From assembly GCA_014801225.1 (NCBI GenBank), contig JAAVEO010000012.1:1-42587 (forward strand): a stretch of DNA of 42,587 bases, given 5' to 3'. Below are positions 33,389-41,827 of this stretch, piece after piece. Made by a program: the position numbers and the translations under genes. The first letter of the stretch is position 1, and each line of letters opens with the position of its first letter. The stretch is from Bacteroides sp. GTDB taxonomy: Bacteria > Bacteroidota > Bacteroidia > Bacteroidales > Muribaculaceae. Under the pieces are notes generated by a model. It had not been told where the DNA came from and did not search any database. It saw only the letters and a list, made by a program, of their open reading frames with translations.

Positions 33389-33420
33389 AACGGACACCTG
33401 CTTTTGCAGATGCCCGTTTC
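33389..33420 (-). terminator. Intrinsic terminator after feoAB
   Basis: On the minus strand the 13-nt arms 33418-33406 and 33401-33389 pair fully with two G-U wobbles around AAAA, followed by CTTATTTGTTTG. The plus-strand version has A-C mismatches, so it is made for minus-strand RNA. It lies 52 nt after the feoAB stop. Confidence 0.75.
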
Positions 33421-33471
33421 ATATAATACTGTTTGGAGTCTTACCCGTAGAGTAAAACTATCCGAGTCTTA

Positions 33472-35913
33472 TCAGAAGAGTAATGCTATCCGATAAGTGC
33501 AGAAGGCCAGTACCCATGCCAAGGCTGTATTATAAATCATTGAGAAGGCTGCATACTTCCAACTACCCGTTTCCCTCATTATCGCAGCCAAGGAGGCTAT
33601 ACAGGGGAAATAAAGAAGTACGAAAACCAAGAATCCTAATGCCATGGGTGGATTGAATGGTGCTTTTCCGGTTGCTTTGGATGGAGTGGAAAGTCGTTCG
33701 GAAAGAGCGGCCGCATCATCATCTCCAACGTAGAGCACTCCAAGAGTCGACACCACTACCTCCTTGGCAGCTGCTCCCGCAAGAAGCGAACTGCATACCT
33801 TCCAATCGAAATCCAGCGGACGTACTATCGGCTCGATTCCTCGGCCGATATGGCCTAAAATCGAATTTTCCTGCTGATATTCATGAGTTATCAGTTCCTT
33901 GATCTCTTCGTCTGTCATCCCTTCCAAAGTGCTTGTCGGCATTTCGGCCAAGGCTGCCTCTGTATATTCAGCCGGAACATTATCCTCGTCTACACGCGGG
34001 AAATAGCTCAAAGCCCAAATGATAATGGAAGCTACCAGAATGAGACCCCCCATCTTTTGCAGATACTGCTTCGCTTTCGACCACATATTGCGCAGTGTAG
34101 CTTTGGCAGTGGGGATGCGATAGGGGGGGAGTTCCATTACGAATGGAGTCTCATCCTTCTTGAACCAAAAACGTCTCAACAGTCGGGCTGTGATGACGGC
34201 AACGATAATTCCAAGCAGATACAGCCCGAAGAATACCCATGTGCCATGTGTCGGGAAAAATGCTCCTGCCAACAATACGTAAATAGGAATACGGGCGGAA
34301 CAGCTCATGAAAGGATTTATTAGAATAGTAATAAGTCTACTCGATTTACTCTCGATTATGCGGGTAGACATAATAGCTGGTACGTTGCACCCGAATCCCA
34401 TTACGAGCGGTATGAATGATTTGCCGTGAAGTCCCATCCTGTGCATAAGTTTATCCATGATGAAGGCCACACGTGCCATATATCCCGAATCCTCCATAAA
34501 AGATATGAAAGCATAGAGAATTACGATATTGGGAAGGAAGACTATCACACCTCCCACTCCTCCGATTATACCATCAAGAAGAAGGTCTTTAAGAGGCCCG
34601 TCGTCTATTCGTGCTCCTATGAATTCTGAAAGCCAACCTACACCGGCTTCGATCCATTCCATCGGGTAGGAGCCAAGCTGGAAGGTAGTCCAGAACATCA
34701 ACCACATCACAAGAAGGAAAATCGGGAACCCGAACAATTTGTTAGTGACGAATGAGTCGATTATTTTTGTCGATTTCTCTTCATGAGCGGTATCTCCTTC
34801 AAGCACTTCAGCCAAGGCTCCCTGGATAAATCCATATTTCTCACTGGCTATGACCGAGGTCACATCCTCTCCCAATACTCGCTTTATGCGTTCCGTTTCC
34901 TCATCTCGAAGTTTCTTCCATTCCTGATAGTGGGGCGATTTGCCAAGCATATTCTCCACTTCCGGATCTCCTTCAAGAAATTTTATGGCGAGATAGCGAG
35001 GCGAGAAGTGTTGTGGGAAAGTATCGTCTGCCTTAATGGCATCTTTTATTACGCTGACACTCTTCTCTACCTCCGGACTCATCCGGATATGGATATGACG
35101 GGTGTCCGGATTCTTCATCTCATACACCTGAATCACAGTGTCCAGAAGCTCATTTACCCCTTTGCCGGAGGAAGCTGTGGTAGGCACCATTGGCACACCA
35201 AGCATCTTCCCAAGAAGTTTATAATCGAGATTGGCTCCGCTTCGCTCCAATTCGTCATACATATTGAGGTCGATCACCATGCTGCGATTCATGTCGATCA
35301 ATTCGGATGTGAGATAGAGGTTACGTTCCAGATTGGAAGCCACCACTACATTGACGATCACATCCGGTGTCTCCTCACGAAGATATCGCATCACGTAGAG
35401 CTCTTCAGGCGAATAGGCCGATAGTGAATAAGTGCCTGGAAGGTCTACTATATTTAGCTGATATCCTTTATAGAATAGTTTGCCTGCCTTGGCTCCGACA
35501 GTGACTCCGGCATAATTTCCCACATGCTCATGCGCTCCGCTCACTATATTGAATAGAGAGGTCTTGCCACAGTTGGGGTTGCCTACAAGCGCTACGTTTA
35601 TGACCTTGTCGCGTCTCAGGTGCATGTTTTCATTTTCTTCATGCTCTCCCATAGCGATAGGAGAGTCTTCTTCATGCTTCTCCCAATCTTCAAGAAGCAT
35701 CACTTCTATTAAAGATGCTTCGGCACGACGCAATGATACTTCATAATCCATCAGTGCGTATTTCACCGGATCCGCCAACGGAGCGTTAAGCACCATCCGC
35801 ACTTCACGCCCTCTCACAAATCCCATCTCCATAACCCTCTTGCGGAAGGCTCCGTGTCCGAGTATCTTCGTCACGACTCCCGTCTGCCCGGGTCTTAAGT
35901 CTGCTAACAGCAT
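33472..35913 (-). CDS. feoB: FeoA-FeoB fusion, ferrous iron transporter
   Basis: 813 residues. Residues 1-74 form a FeoA SH3-like domain (LADLRPGQTGVVTKILG). An acidic linker leads to the FeoB G domain with G1 GNPNCGKTS (111-119), G3 DLPGTYS and G4 NMYD, then a helical GDI domain and a membrane part of eight or more segments with two inverted Gate motifs (PIFLLVMWLMFWTT region and MSCSARIPIYVLL). It imports Fe2+ across the inner membrane in low-oxygen settings. FeoA-FeoB fusions are known in Bacteroides. No separate feoC is seen, and no clear Fur site was found upstream. Confidence 0.96.
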   Translation of the reverse strand: MLLADLRPGQTGVVTKILGHGAFRKRVMEMGFVRGREVRMVLNAPLADPVKYALMDYEVSLRRAEASLIEVMLLEDWEKHEEDSPIAMGEHEENENMHLRRDKVINVALVGNPNCGKTSLFNIVSGAHEHVGNYAGVTVGAKAGKLFYKGYQLNIVDLPGTYSLSAYSPEELYVMRYLREETPDVIVNVVVASNLERNLYLTSELIDMNRSMVIDLNMYDELERSGANLDYKLLGKMLGVPMVPTTASSGKGVNELLDTVIQVYEMKNPDTRHIHIRMSPEVEKSVSVIKDAIKADDTFPQHFSPRYLAIKFLEGDPEVENMLGKSPHYQEWKKLRDEETERIKRVLGEDVTSVIASEKYGFIQGALAEVLEGDTAHEEKSTKIIDSFVTNKLFGFPIFLLVMWLMFWTTFQLGSYPMEWIEAGVGWLSEFIGARIDDGPLKDLLLDGIIGGVGGVIVFLPNIVILYAFISFMEDSGYMARVAFIMDKLMHRMGLHGKSFIPLVMGFGCNVPAIMSTRIIESKSSRLITILINPFMSCSARIPIYVLLAGAFFPTHGTWVFFGLYLLGIIVAVITARLLRRFWFKKDETPFVMELPPYRIPTAKATLRNMWSKAKQYLQKMGGLILVASIIIWALSYFPRVDEDNVPAEYTEAALAEMPTSTLEGMTDEEIKELITHEYQQENSILGHIGRGIEPIVRPLDFDWKVCSSLLAGAAAKEVVVSTLGVLYVGDDDAAALSERLSTPSKATGKAPFNPPMALGFLVFVLLYFPCIASLAAIMRETGSWKYAAFSMIYNTALAWVLAFCTYRIALLF

Positions 35914-36028
35914 ATCAAAAATTTCATTTATTCAGTTTATATCCCTGAAATCCAGCTATACTTTCCAATATCCGGGAATAATATTGGCTTTCACTACAGT
36001 ATCCATCCCCATGTCCAAAATCCACATG

Positions 36029-36036
36029 CAAAATTA
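36029..36036 (-). promoter_or_regulatory. Possible feoAB promoter -7 element
   Basis: The minus strand reads TAATTTTG (fits TAnnTTTG), about 110 nt before the feoAB start. No convincing -33 element. The rest of the interval to the tRNA promoter (36037-36298) is AT-rich with no recognised feature. Confidence 0.4.
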
Positions 36037-36298
36037 CTCCAAAAAATCCATCCTCCCCAATTTCACGACTATTCTGACCCAAAAATACCTATATATAGGT
36101 ATTAGAATCAATTATAAGATTCGCTCTTTCGCAATTAGGGTGACACAAACTATCAGTTTTTAGGCCTCCCCACTTGTTTTGACTTGGAATTAACTGTGAT
36201 TTCTCTCTTTTACTGTGAGATTGATTGAATTGGTTTCCTTGAAAAATAAGGAGATTATCAAAAAATGAAAAATATTTTAAAAAATAATTGTTGAAAAA

Positions 36299-36330
36299 TT
36301 TGGTCAGTTCAAAAAAAGCTTGTAATTTTG
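36299..36330 (+). promoter_or_regulatory. Promoter of tRNA-Ala
   Basis: TTTG (36299-36302), 20-bp spacer, TAATTTTG (36323-36330): an exact Bacteroidetes promoter. The start would be near 36336, about 30 nt before the tRNA. Confidence 0.8.
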
Positions 36331-36366
36331 CAAGCGTAAACGAGGAACAATCCTCTCTTACTGACT

Positions 36367-36440
36367 GGGGCATTAGCTCATCTGGCTAGAGCGTTTGACT
36401 GGCAGTCAAGAGGTGACCAGTTCGAGTCTGGTATGCTCCA
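36367..36440 (+). tRNA. tRNA-Ala (anticodon GGC)
   Basis: A 74-nt cloverleaf. Acceptor GGGGCAT pairs with ATGCTCC (one G-U), followed by discriminator A. The D arm is GCTC...GAGC, the anticodon stem TTTGA/TCAAG closes the loop CTGGCAG (anticodon GGC, reads Ala GCC/GCU), and the T arm is ACCAG-TTCGAGT-CTGGT. The 3' CCA is not encoded. Confidence 0.95.
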
Positions 36441-36442
36441 CT

Positions 36443-36468
36443 AAGCGAATCGGAATTCCGATTCGCTT
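36443..36468 (+). terminator. Terminator of tRNA-Ala
   Basis: A perfect 26-bp palindrome (13-bp arms, AAGCGAATCGGAA and its complement) starts 3 nt after the tRNA and is followed by TTATTTTG. Confidence 0.8.
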
Positions 36469-36644
36469 TTATTTTGTGTAATGTCCTTATCCGTTCCGAT
36501 TTCTTAATCTTCCTCTTGATAGAAGCGATATTCATCTGTATAATTTTATATTTAGTAAAAATTAAATTTTTATTTAATAAATTTATATAAAATTATATTT
36601 TATATAAATTTGTCTACAATTCCCAATAAAAAATTGTGATTTCC

Positions 36645-36675
36645 TTTGCGAATGGGAAATTTTTGGCTACATTTG
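36645..36675 (+). promoter_or_regulatory. Promoter of the 36820 secreted protein gene
   Basis: TTTG (36645-36648), 19-bp spacer, TACATTTG (36668-36675). Transcription would start near 36681, leaving a ~138-nt leader. Between the tRNA terminator and this promoter (36469-36644) the DNA is very AT-rich with no gene. Confidence 0.8.
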
Positions 36676-36702
36676 CCACGAAAACCTAATTTTTCGGCAA
36701 TA

Positions 36703-36792
36703 GGGAGCAAATCATTGAAGCCTGTCGGTATCTCTGCTGAGTCCCGCTCCCTTATTTTATTTTCATACTAATCTATGGCCTCGACGGGACTC
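36703..36792 (+). promoter_or_regulatory. Structured 5' leader with pseudoknot topology
   Basis: GGGAGC (36703-36708) pairs with GCTCCC (36746-36751), and GAGTCCCG (36739-36746), which lies in that loop, pairs with CGGGACTC (36785-36792). The order a-b-a'-b' is that of an H-type pseudoknot, with one shared base at 36746. The second stem ends 27 nt before the start codon. Function unknown; it could be a translational switch. Confidence 0.45.
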
Positions 36793-36819
36793 CGGACCAA
36801 ATAAAAATTTTCAGTGCTT

Positions 36820-39015
36820 ATGAAGAAACTGATTACATCCTTGGCTCTGATGGCAACGATGTTGTCGGCCTCAGCAGCAGATGTCATTAATGTGGCCGCT
36901 CTGCTCCAAGCCAATCCTGATGCAACAAAGAGTGAATTGGAAGATCCAATGACAGCCAACTATGACGCTGATTTCACTTTTGGCAACAATTTTAATCTCA
37001 CCGGTGAGTCCGGCGCTACTTACGAAGTGATAAATATCGCTGTTGTAGATGCCTCTCCCATTACCTATTTCCGTTTCCCCTGGAATTATGATCTTTCCTC
37101 AAATGTTCATGGCGGACTTGAAGGCAAATATATTCAGAGCGTAGAGATTAAAACCTGGAACAACAGCAACGCTGATATCAAGCTTTATGCATCTGAGGGC
37201 GAATTCGACTGTACCACATGGGATGGCCGTGACGGAGCCGCTTTCAAGTATGATGAGTATGATGTTCGTCCTCTCAGCGGTAAAATCACAATTCCGGTAA
37301 ACGTTCCTTGTAATTATTTTGCTCTCTCCTGCTCCCAGACCAATGTTCAGAGCATTACAATCAACTGGACAGATGAAAAGCCTGTTCCTACCGTTATGAA
37401 GCCTGAGATTTCCTGCTGGGCGAATCCTGTTGAAGTCGGTAGTAGCGTGAGCATCAAGACTGCCACAGTCGGTGCTACTATCAATGCTTCCGTATATGTA
37501 AATGATGAGCTCGCTGCTAATCAGCCTGAGGCTTGGGTGCAGGATAGCGAATGGTCTTCCATGACTGTTACCCTCCCCGGTAAAGCCGGCGATAAGGTAC
37601 GTGTCGAGGCTTATGCTTCCAAGACCGACTGGGCGGAAAGTGAGACCGCAATATGGGAATGTGCATCGCTTGCAATGTCTCCCGCTCCTCGCCCCTCTAT
37701 CACTAAGGTAGGCTCCGATGAAAGCTATATCAGCTATGTCCTTCCCGGCGAACAGATTCAGATCGCTGTCAATACAACCGGTGACAATGGTGAGAGTGTA
37801 GCTCTTGAAGGTGCTAAAGTGGTCTACGTGTATGGTTGGAACGACTGGGAAAATGAAGAGAATAGTTTCCGCTCTGAGGAGTTTGAAGCTGCTGCTCCCG
37901 CTGTCTTCACAGTCCCTGCCAATGCTCCTGTAGGTGTTAGCTTCTATGTTGAGGCGGTTGCCACAGCCGAAGGTTATCGTGAAAGCAATAAAAACGAGCT
38001 CTATACCTCTGTTATCTCCCCTGTGCTTCCGGCTCCTTCCTTCAGTCATCAAGATGGTGCGATGTTGAAAGCCGGCGGTGCTCTTACAATTTATCGTCCC
38101 GACCGCGCTACTGAGATCCATTATACTGTCAATGGCGGTGAGGAGCAGGTTTCTGATGCATATACTGTTGAGATTCCCGTTGTGGAGGAAATCACTGTTG
38201 TAGCTTGGGCCACCGGCAATGCTCCCTTCGAGCCGAGTGAAAAGGTCACTGTCAGCGTATCCACAGAGAAATTCGAGGCCTGGATGGATGTTATCAACTG
38301 CTATACTTTCGGTATGTCGAACGATGAGACTGACAGCACTTCCAAGATTTATGATTCTGTACTGACTAATGCCGAGACCGGTGTTCATTATGAATATTAT
38401 GGCGGTTTCTGGCAGCGCACTATCGATGGTGAGGATGTCAACTGCTTCTATATGAACGGAAGAAGCTCTGCAGATATTCCCTATATCCGCAGCACTGTTC
38501 CCGCTATCAATACTACCGGCGATGAGGTTCCCGTAAATTCCGTAATGCTTGACTCTTATCTTGGCACAGGCTTCTTCGTTTTCCTTTCCAATGAGAAGAT
38601 CGAGCTCAACGATGAAATGACCAACTACGATTACGATGGCACAGAGACTGTACGTTTCACTATTGTGGGCGATGATAATGTAGGTTCTGATTATTCCGAC
38701 TACGTCGCTGCTCCCGGTGTGATGGTAAAACTTTCCGAAGTTCAGGAGATGTTAGGCAACGACGAGGTTAAATACGACGACAAGAAATATATTGCTATCG
38801 TCCCCGTTCTTGCCAATCAGGGTTACTACCTGAGCCGCGCTGTCATTGGCTACCGCAACCCCAATACCGCAGCCGAGCTCGTATCTGCCGATGCTCTCAA
38901 TGGCGATGAGGTTCTTTACAACCTCAACGGTCTTCAGGTAAAAGCCGACAACCTTACTCCCGGTATCTACGTTCGCGTAGCCAACGGTAAGACTACCAAG
39001 ATTCTCGTGAAATAA
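36820..39015 (+). CDS. Secreted multidomain beta-sandwich protein
   Basis: 731 residues from the ATG at 36820, chosen over an in-frame GTG at 36814 because it gives a clean signal peptide (KKLITSLALMATMLSASA, cleavage near residue 19). Beta-rich domains follow; residues ~417-483 (LTIYRPDRATEIHYTVNGG...VVAWATGN) look like the chitobiase/hexosaminidase C-terminal Ig-like domain. The last ~25 residues (YNLNGLQVKADNLTPGIYVR... TKILVK) match short type IX secretion sorting tails. No catalytic domain was recognised. Its job may be glycan binding at the cell surface. It has its own promoter, a structured leader and a terminator, so it is a single-gene unit. Confidence 0.8.
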   Translation: MKKLITSLALMATMLSASAADVINVAALLQANPDATKSELEDPMTANYDADFTFGNNFNLTGESGATYEVINIAVVDASPITYFRFPWNYDLSSNVHGGLEGKYIQSVEIKTWNNSNADIKLYASEGEFDCTTWDGRDGAAFKYDEYDVRPLSGKITIPVNVPCNYFALSCSQTNVQSITINWTDEKPVPTVMKPEISCWANPVEVGSSVSIKTATVGATINASVYVNDELAANQPEAWVQDSEWSSMTVTLPGKAGDKVRVEAYASKTDWAESETAIWECASLAMSPAPRPSITKVGSDESYISYVLPGEQIQIAVNTTGDNGESVALEGAKVVYVYGWNDWENEENSFRSEEFEAAAPAVFTVPANAPVGVSFYVEAVATAEGYRESNKNELYTSVISPVLPAPSFSHQDGAMLKAGGALTIYRPDRATEIHYTVNGGEEQVSDAYTVEIPVVEEITVVAWATGNAPFEPSEKVTVSVSTEKFEAWMDVINCYTFGMSNDETDSTSKIYDSVLTNAETGVHYEYYGGFWQRTIDGEDVNCFYMNGRSSADIPYIRSTVPAINTTGDEVPVNSVMLDSYLGTGFFVFLSNEKIELNDEMTNYDYDGTETVRFTIVGDDNVGSDYSDYVAAPGVMVKLSEVQEMLGNDEVKYDDKKYIAIVPVLANQGYYLSRAVIGYRNPNTAAELVSADALNGDEVLYNLNGLQVKADNLTPGIYVRVANGKTTKILVK

Positions 39016-39079
39016 TCATAGCGAATGTAAATTCACAGAAGCAAGCTCCCCCCACAATAAGGAGTAAGCTTCTTAAATA

Positions 39080-39121
39080 AAAAAGAATGGGCATCAGATT
39101 CATCCGATGCTTATTCTTTTT
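39080..39121 (+). terminator. Intrinsic terminator after the secreted protein gene
   Basis: Arms 39080-39095 and 39106-39121 (AAAAAGAATGGGCATC and partner) pair over 16 positions including two G-U wobbles, followed by TTTATTTCT. A weaker hairpin (AGAAGC...GCTTCT, about 39038-39076) lies just before it. Confidence 0.8.
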
Positions 39122-39176
39122 TATTTCTCTATGAAAAAGTTTAGGCGACTTCTCTTAAAAAGAAGAAATTCAGTTT

Positions 39177-39287
39177 ATGTTATATACAGACGGCAGTAAT
39201 GATTACGCGGAAGGACTGGGAACGGCTCTTTTAGCATTGCTATTTTTTATGCTTTTATTCTGCAGCATTACTTTTATAATTATGTAG
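39177..39287 (+). other. Short hydrophobic open frame in frame with, and separated by TAG from, the next gene
   Basis: ATG at 39177 opens 36 codons with a hydrophobic run (LLALLFFMLLFCSITFIIM) ending in TAG at 39285-39287. The next codons continue in the same frame, without another stop, into the GT-C-like gene. This may be the original N-terminus cut by a nonsense change, a separate small membrane peptide, or chance. Confidence 0.4.
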
Positions 39288-39311
39288 CCGATAAATTTCG
39301 TTCAGTTCCCT

Positions 39312-40940
39312 TTGTCTCTGCTTTGTTCTTTGGCTTGGGTCTATATGCTTGTTGCACGCGGGCGTGTATTCCTGAAAATTGTCCTCACCACGCTTGGTAT
39401 TATTGCGGGATCGATTCTTTTCTGTAGCTTCGTGTATGACACGGGTTATGATAGCTACAGTTATCATCTGAATATAGTCGCGAATATGGTGCATGGTTGG
39501 AATCCATTCTTTGAAGATCCGCCTGACAATTCGCTTTGGGCCCGACATTATGCCAAGGGGATGGAGATGATGCAGGCGGTGGTATTTGGATTCACACGTA
39601 ATATTCAATCCGTGAGATGTGTGAATTTTATATTGGCGTGTGCTGCAGCTTCTGTGGCGTGGTATACATTGAAAAGGGTATTCCGGAGAATTCCATATAC
39701 TTGGCGATGGTGTATTGTGTGTCTTATTCTTGCAAATCCCGTTGTATTGAGCCAACTTACCACTGCCTACAATGATTACGCCCTATGGTTGGAGATTGTG
39801 ATATTGGCTGCTTCTTTTCTATTGATGTATTATGATGACCTGGATACTACGGCCTATATATGGATGTTTTTTATTTTTTCCATAGGAATTACCACTAAGT
39901 TCACTCACTTCTTTTATTTGGGTATATTATGTATCTTTTTTGCGGTTTGGTGTATTTTGACCAGGCAGTATTACATAGTAAAAGCAGCGAGCAGCTTCAT
40001 TTCTGTATCGCTCGTGCTTGGAATCGTAATTATGGCAAATAACCCTTACCTGACTAATTTCTTTGACTATGGAAATCCTTTTTATCCCTTATTAGGCGGG
40101 TATGTTGATATTATGTCGCAAAATACGCCCGAGATGTATATAGATGGAGGAAGAATTACAAATTTTGCCAAATCTCTTCTATCTGTCGGAAATGAAGAGT
40201 GGGGAAGTCTCACAGGGGGATTTTCCCTTAACGATTTTGTTCAGACTTATTCTTACGATGCGAGAGTCAATGGTTTCGGAATACTGATGGCCCCCGCTTT
40301 GATTGCCTCATTTGTGCTGATGCTTTTGAATAAGGCAAGCAAGCAGTGGTGGATTGTCTATATCTTTTGTCTTCTCATGGCTTTCTGTTTCGATCAGGCA
40401 TGGTGGGCGAGATATGTTCCTTTTATTTGGGCATTAATAATCATCCCGATCTTATATTATGCCAATTCCTGTTTCTGGGAATACGAAGTAAAGAGAAAGT
40501 TATCGGCTAAAAGGATTATAGCCTCTCTTGTGGTAGTCATTGTTATGAGCAACGCTCTTATGGCTATTGCCATATCTCTCACCGCAAGAGCTTCTTATAC
40601 TTCTTACCTGAATTACATCGCTACTGCGCAGAAGGCCTCCGGTAAGAAGATACGTGTGGCTAATTTCAACTCCTCGTTTCGTGAAACGTTTGATGATCTT
40701 CATATTAATTATGAGAATTATCCAAGCGATAGTCTGCTGAAATCACCTGATAAGCTATATACAATATGTAATTTCATTAAATCTCCTGTAATCGCCGAGC
40801 TTCCTCCCGAAGATTTTCCGGCTCTTTACGATGCTCCCAAAGGAATATGGAGAAAAGTCTGCGACTTTTCCAAGCGGAGATATCATCCGGTGATACCCTC
40901 CGAGTCAAAAATGGATTACTTGTCTGATAAGCCTTTATAA
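39312..40940 (+). CDS. GT-C-like polytopic membrane protein, possible lipid-linked glycosyltransferase
   Basis: 542 residues if the TTG at 39312 is used; the first ATG in frame is 39345 (531 residues). No ATG lies between the in-frame TAG at 39285 and 39345, so the start is uncertain. About ten to twelve hydrophobic segments are visible, with a periplasmic first loop VYDTGYDSYSYHLNIVANM; an acidic residue in this loop is typical of GT-C transferases. A smaller C-terminal soluble part follows (residues ~430-542). The exact family is not recognised. Its stop overlaps the start of the next gene by 1 nt (TAATG). Partner genes suggest use of a polyprenyl-phosphate pentose donor, which is inference. 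Confidence 0.7.
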   Translation: MSLLCSLAWVYMLVARGRVFLKIVLTTLGIIAGSILFCSFVYDTGYDSYSYHLNIVANMVHGWNPFFEDPPDNSLWARHYAKGMEMMQAVVFGFTRNIQSVRCVNFILACAAASVAWYTLKRVFRRIPYTWRWCIVCLILANPVVLSQLTTAYNDYALWLEIVILAASFLLMYYDDLDTTAYIWMFFIFSIGITTKFTHFFYLGILCIFFAVWCILTRQYYIVKAASSFISVSLVLGIVIMANNPYLTNFFDYGNPFYPLLGGYVDIMSQNTPEMYIDGGRITNFAKSLLSVGNEEWGSLTGGFSLNDFVQTYSYDARVNGFGILMAPALIASFVLMLLNKASKQWWIVYIFCLLMAFCFDQAWWARYVPFIWALIIIPILYYANSCFWEYEVKRKLSAKRIIASLVVVIVMSNALMAIAISLTARASYTSYLNYIATAQKASGKKIRVANFNSSFRETFDDLHINYENYPSDSLLKSPDKLYTICNFIKSPVIAELPPEDFPALYDAPKGIWRKVCDFSKRRYHPVIPSESKMDYLSDKPL

Positions 40941-41827
40941 TGAGTCTCAAGAGTATTATTACACTATGCCGTCCGGGGCAGTGGGTAAAGAATCTGTTTG
41001 TATTTACTCCTCTCTTCTTCAGTGGTAATCTACTTGCATTTACTCCGGAAATTCATGCTGTGGTGGCTTTCATATCTTTCTGCTTGGCCTCAAGCGCGAT
41101 ATATTGCCTCAACGATCTTAAAGATGTCAGTTATGACAGGCAGCATCCTGTAAAACGTTTTCGTCCCGTGGCAGCCGGAGAAATAAGCACAATGCAGTGT
41201 ATTGTAATTATGCTGATACTCGCCGTGATTTCTTTGGTTCTTCCGGCTTTGCTACTGAAAGGGGAGGAGGCTTTGCAATCATGCCTGATCATAGCGGGAT
41301 ATATTATTCTTAATATCGCTTACTGCTTCCGGCTCAAGCAGATCGCTATCGTAGATGTGTCCGTGATTTCAATCGGTTTCGTTCTTAGAGTTGGAATCGG
41401 AGGCACCGCCACCGGGATTGAACTTAGTCCATGGATTATTATAATGACTTTTCTTCTCGCCCTCTTTCTTGCGTTGTCAAAGCGCCGCGACGATATTCTT
41501 ATATACGAAGCCACAGGCGAACGAATGCGACGCAATGTGGAGAAATATAATCTCATATTCATAAATCAGGCTTCCACGATGGTAGCCACCGTGATGCTTG
41601 TAAGCTATATAATTTATACTGTTTCCCCTGATGTAATTGGGCGATTCCAGTCATCCTATGTCTATACCACTTCTATATTTGTATTGCTCGGACTCCTTAG
41701 ATATATGCAGCTTGCGATAGTATATGCAAAGACAGGTAGTCCTACGAAAGTGCTTTTCCATGATCGTTTTATTCAGCTGTGTGTAATAGGATGGTTGATT
41801 CTGTTTTCAATAATCATTTATTTCTGA
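40940..41827 (+). CDS. UbiA-family prenyl-phosphate phosphoribosyltransferase (DPPR synthase-like)
   Basis: 295 residues, about nine membrane segments. The UbiA aspartate motif is N58-D59-LK-D62-VSY-D66 followed by H69-P70, K72 and R75-P76 (NDLKDVSYDRQHPVKRFRP), a form seen in the decaprenyl-phosphate phosphoribosyltransferase branch (mycobacterial UbiA/Rv3806c). The opening LCRPGQWVKNLFVFTPLFF is also typical of that branch. It would join phosphoribose from PRPP to a polyprenyl phosphate. The stop overlaps the next start (TGATG), so the three genes 39312-42435 form a coupled operon. Confidence 0.85.
   Translation: MSLKSIITLCRPGQWVKNLFVFTPLFFSGNLLAFTPEIHAVVAFISFCLASSAIYCLNDLKDVSYDRQHPVKRFRPVAAGEISTMQCIVIMLILAVISLVLPALLLKGEEALQSCLIIAGYIILNIAYCFRLKQIAIVDVSVISIGFVLRVGIGGTATGIELSPWIIIMTFLLALFLALSKRRDDILIYEATGERMRRNVEKYNLIFINQASTMVATVMLVSYIIYTVSPDVIGRFQSSYVYTTSIFVLLGLLRYMQLAIVYAKTGSPTKVLFHDRFIQLCVIGWLILFSIIIYF

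Noticed and set aside
36089..36373. A 94-codon minus-strand open frame overlapping the tRNA promoter
   Set aside because: It covers the tRNA promoter and the tRNA start and has low-complexity AT-driven composition; it is not a believable gene.
37099..38388. A 429-codon open frame on the minus strand inside the secreted protein gene
   Set aside because: Antisense shadow; the plus-strand product has a signal peptide, recognisable beta domains and a sorting tail, and its own promoter and terminator.
39285..39287. TAG as a pyrrolysine or other recoded codon
   Set aside because: No pyl genes or recoding element are visible and the group is not known for it; nonsense change, internal start or sequence error are simpler.
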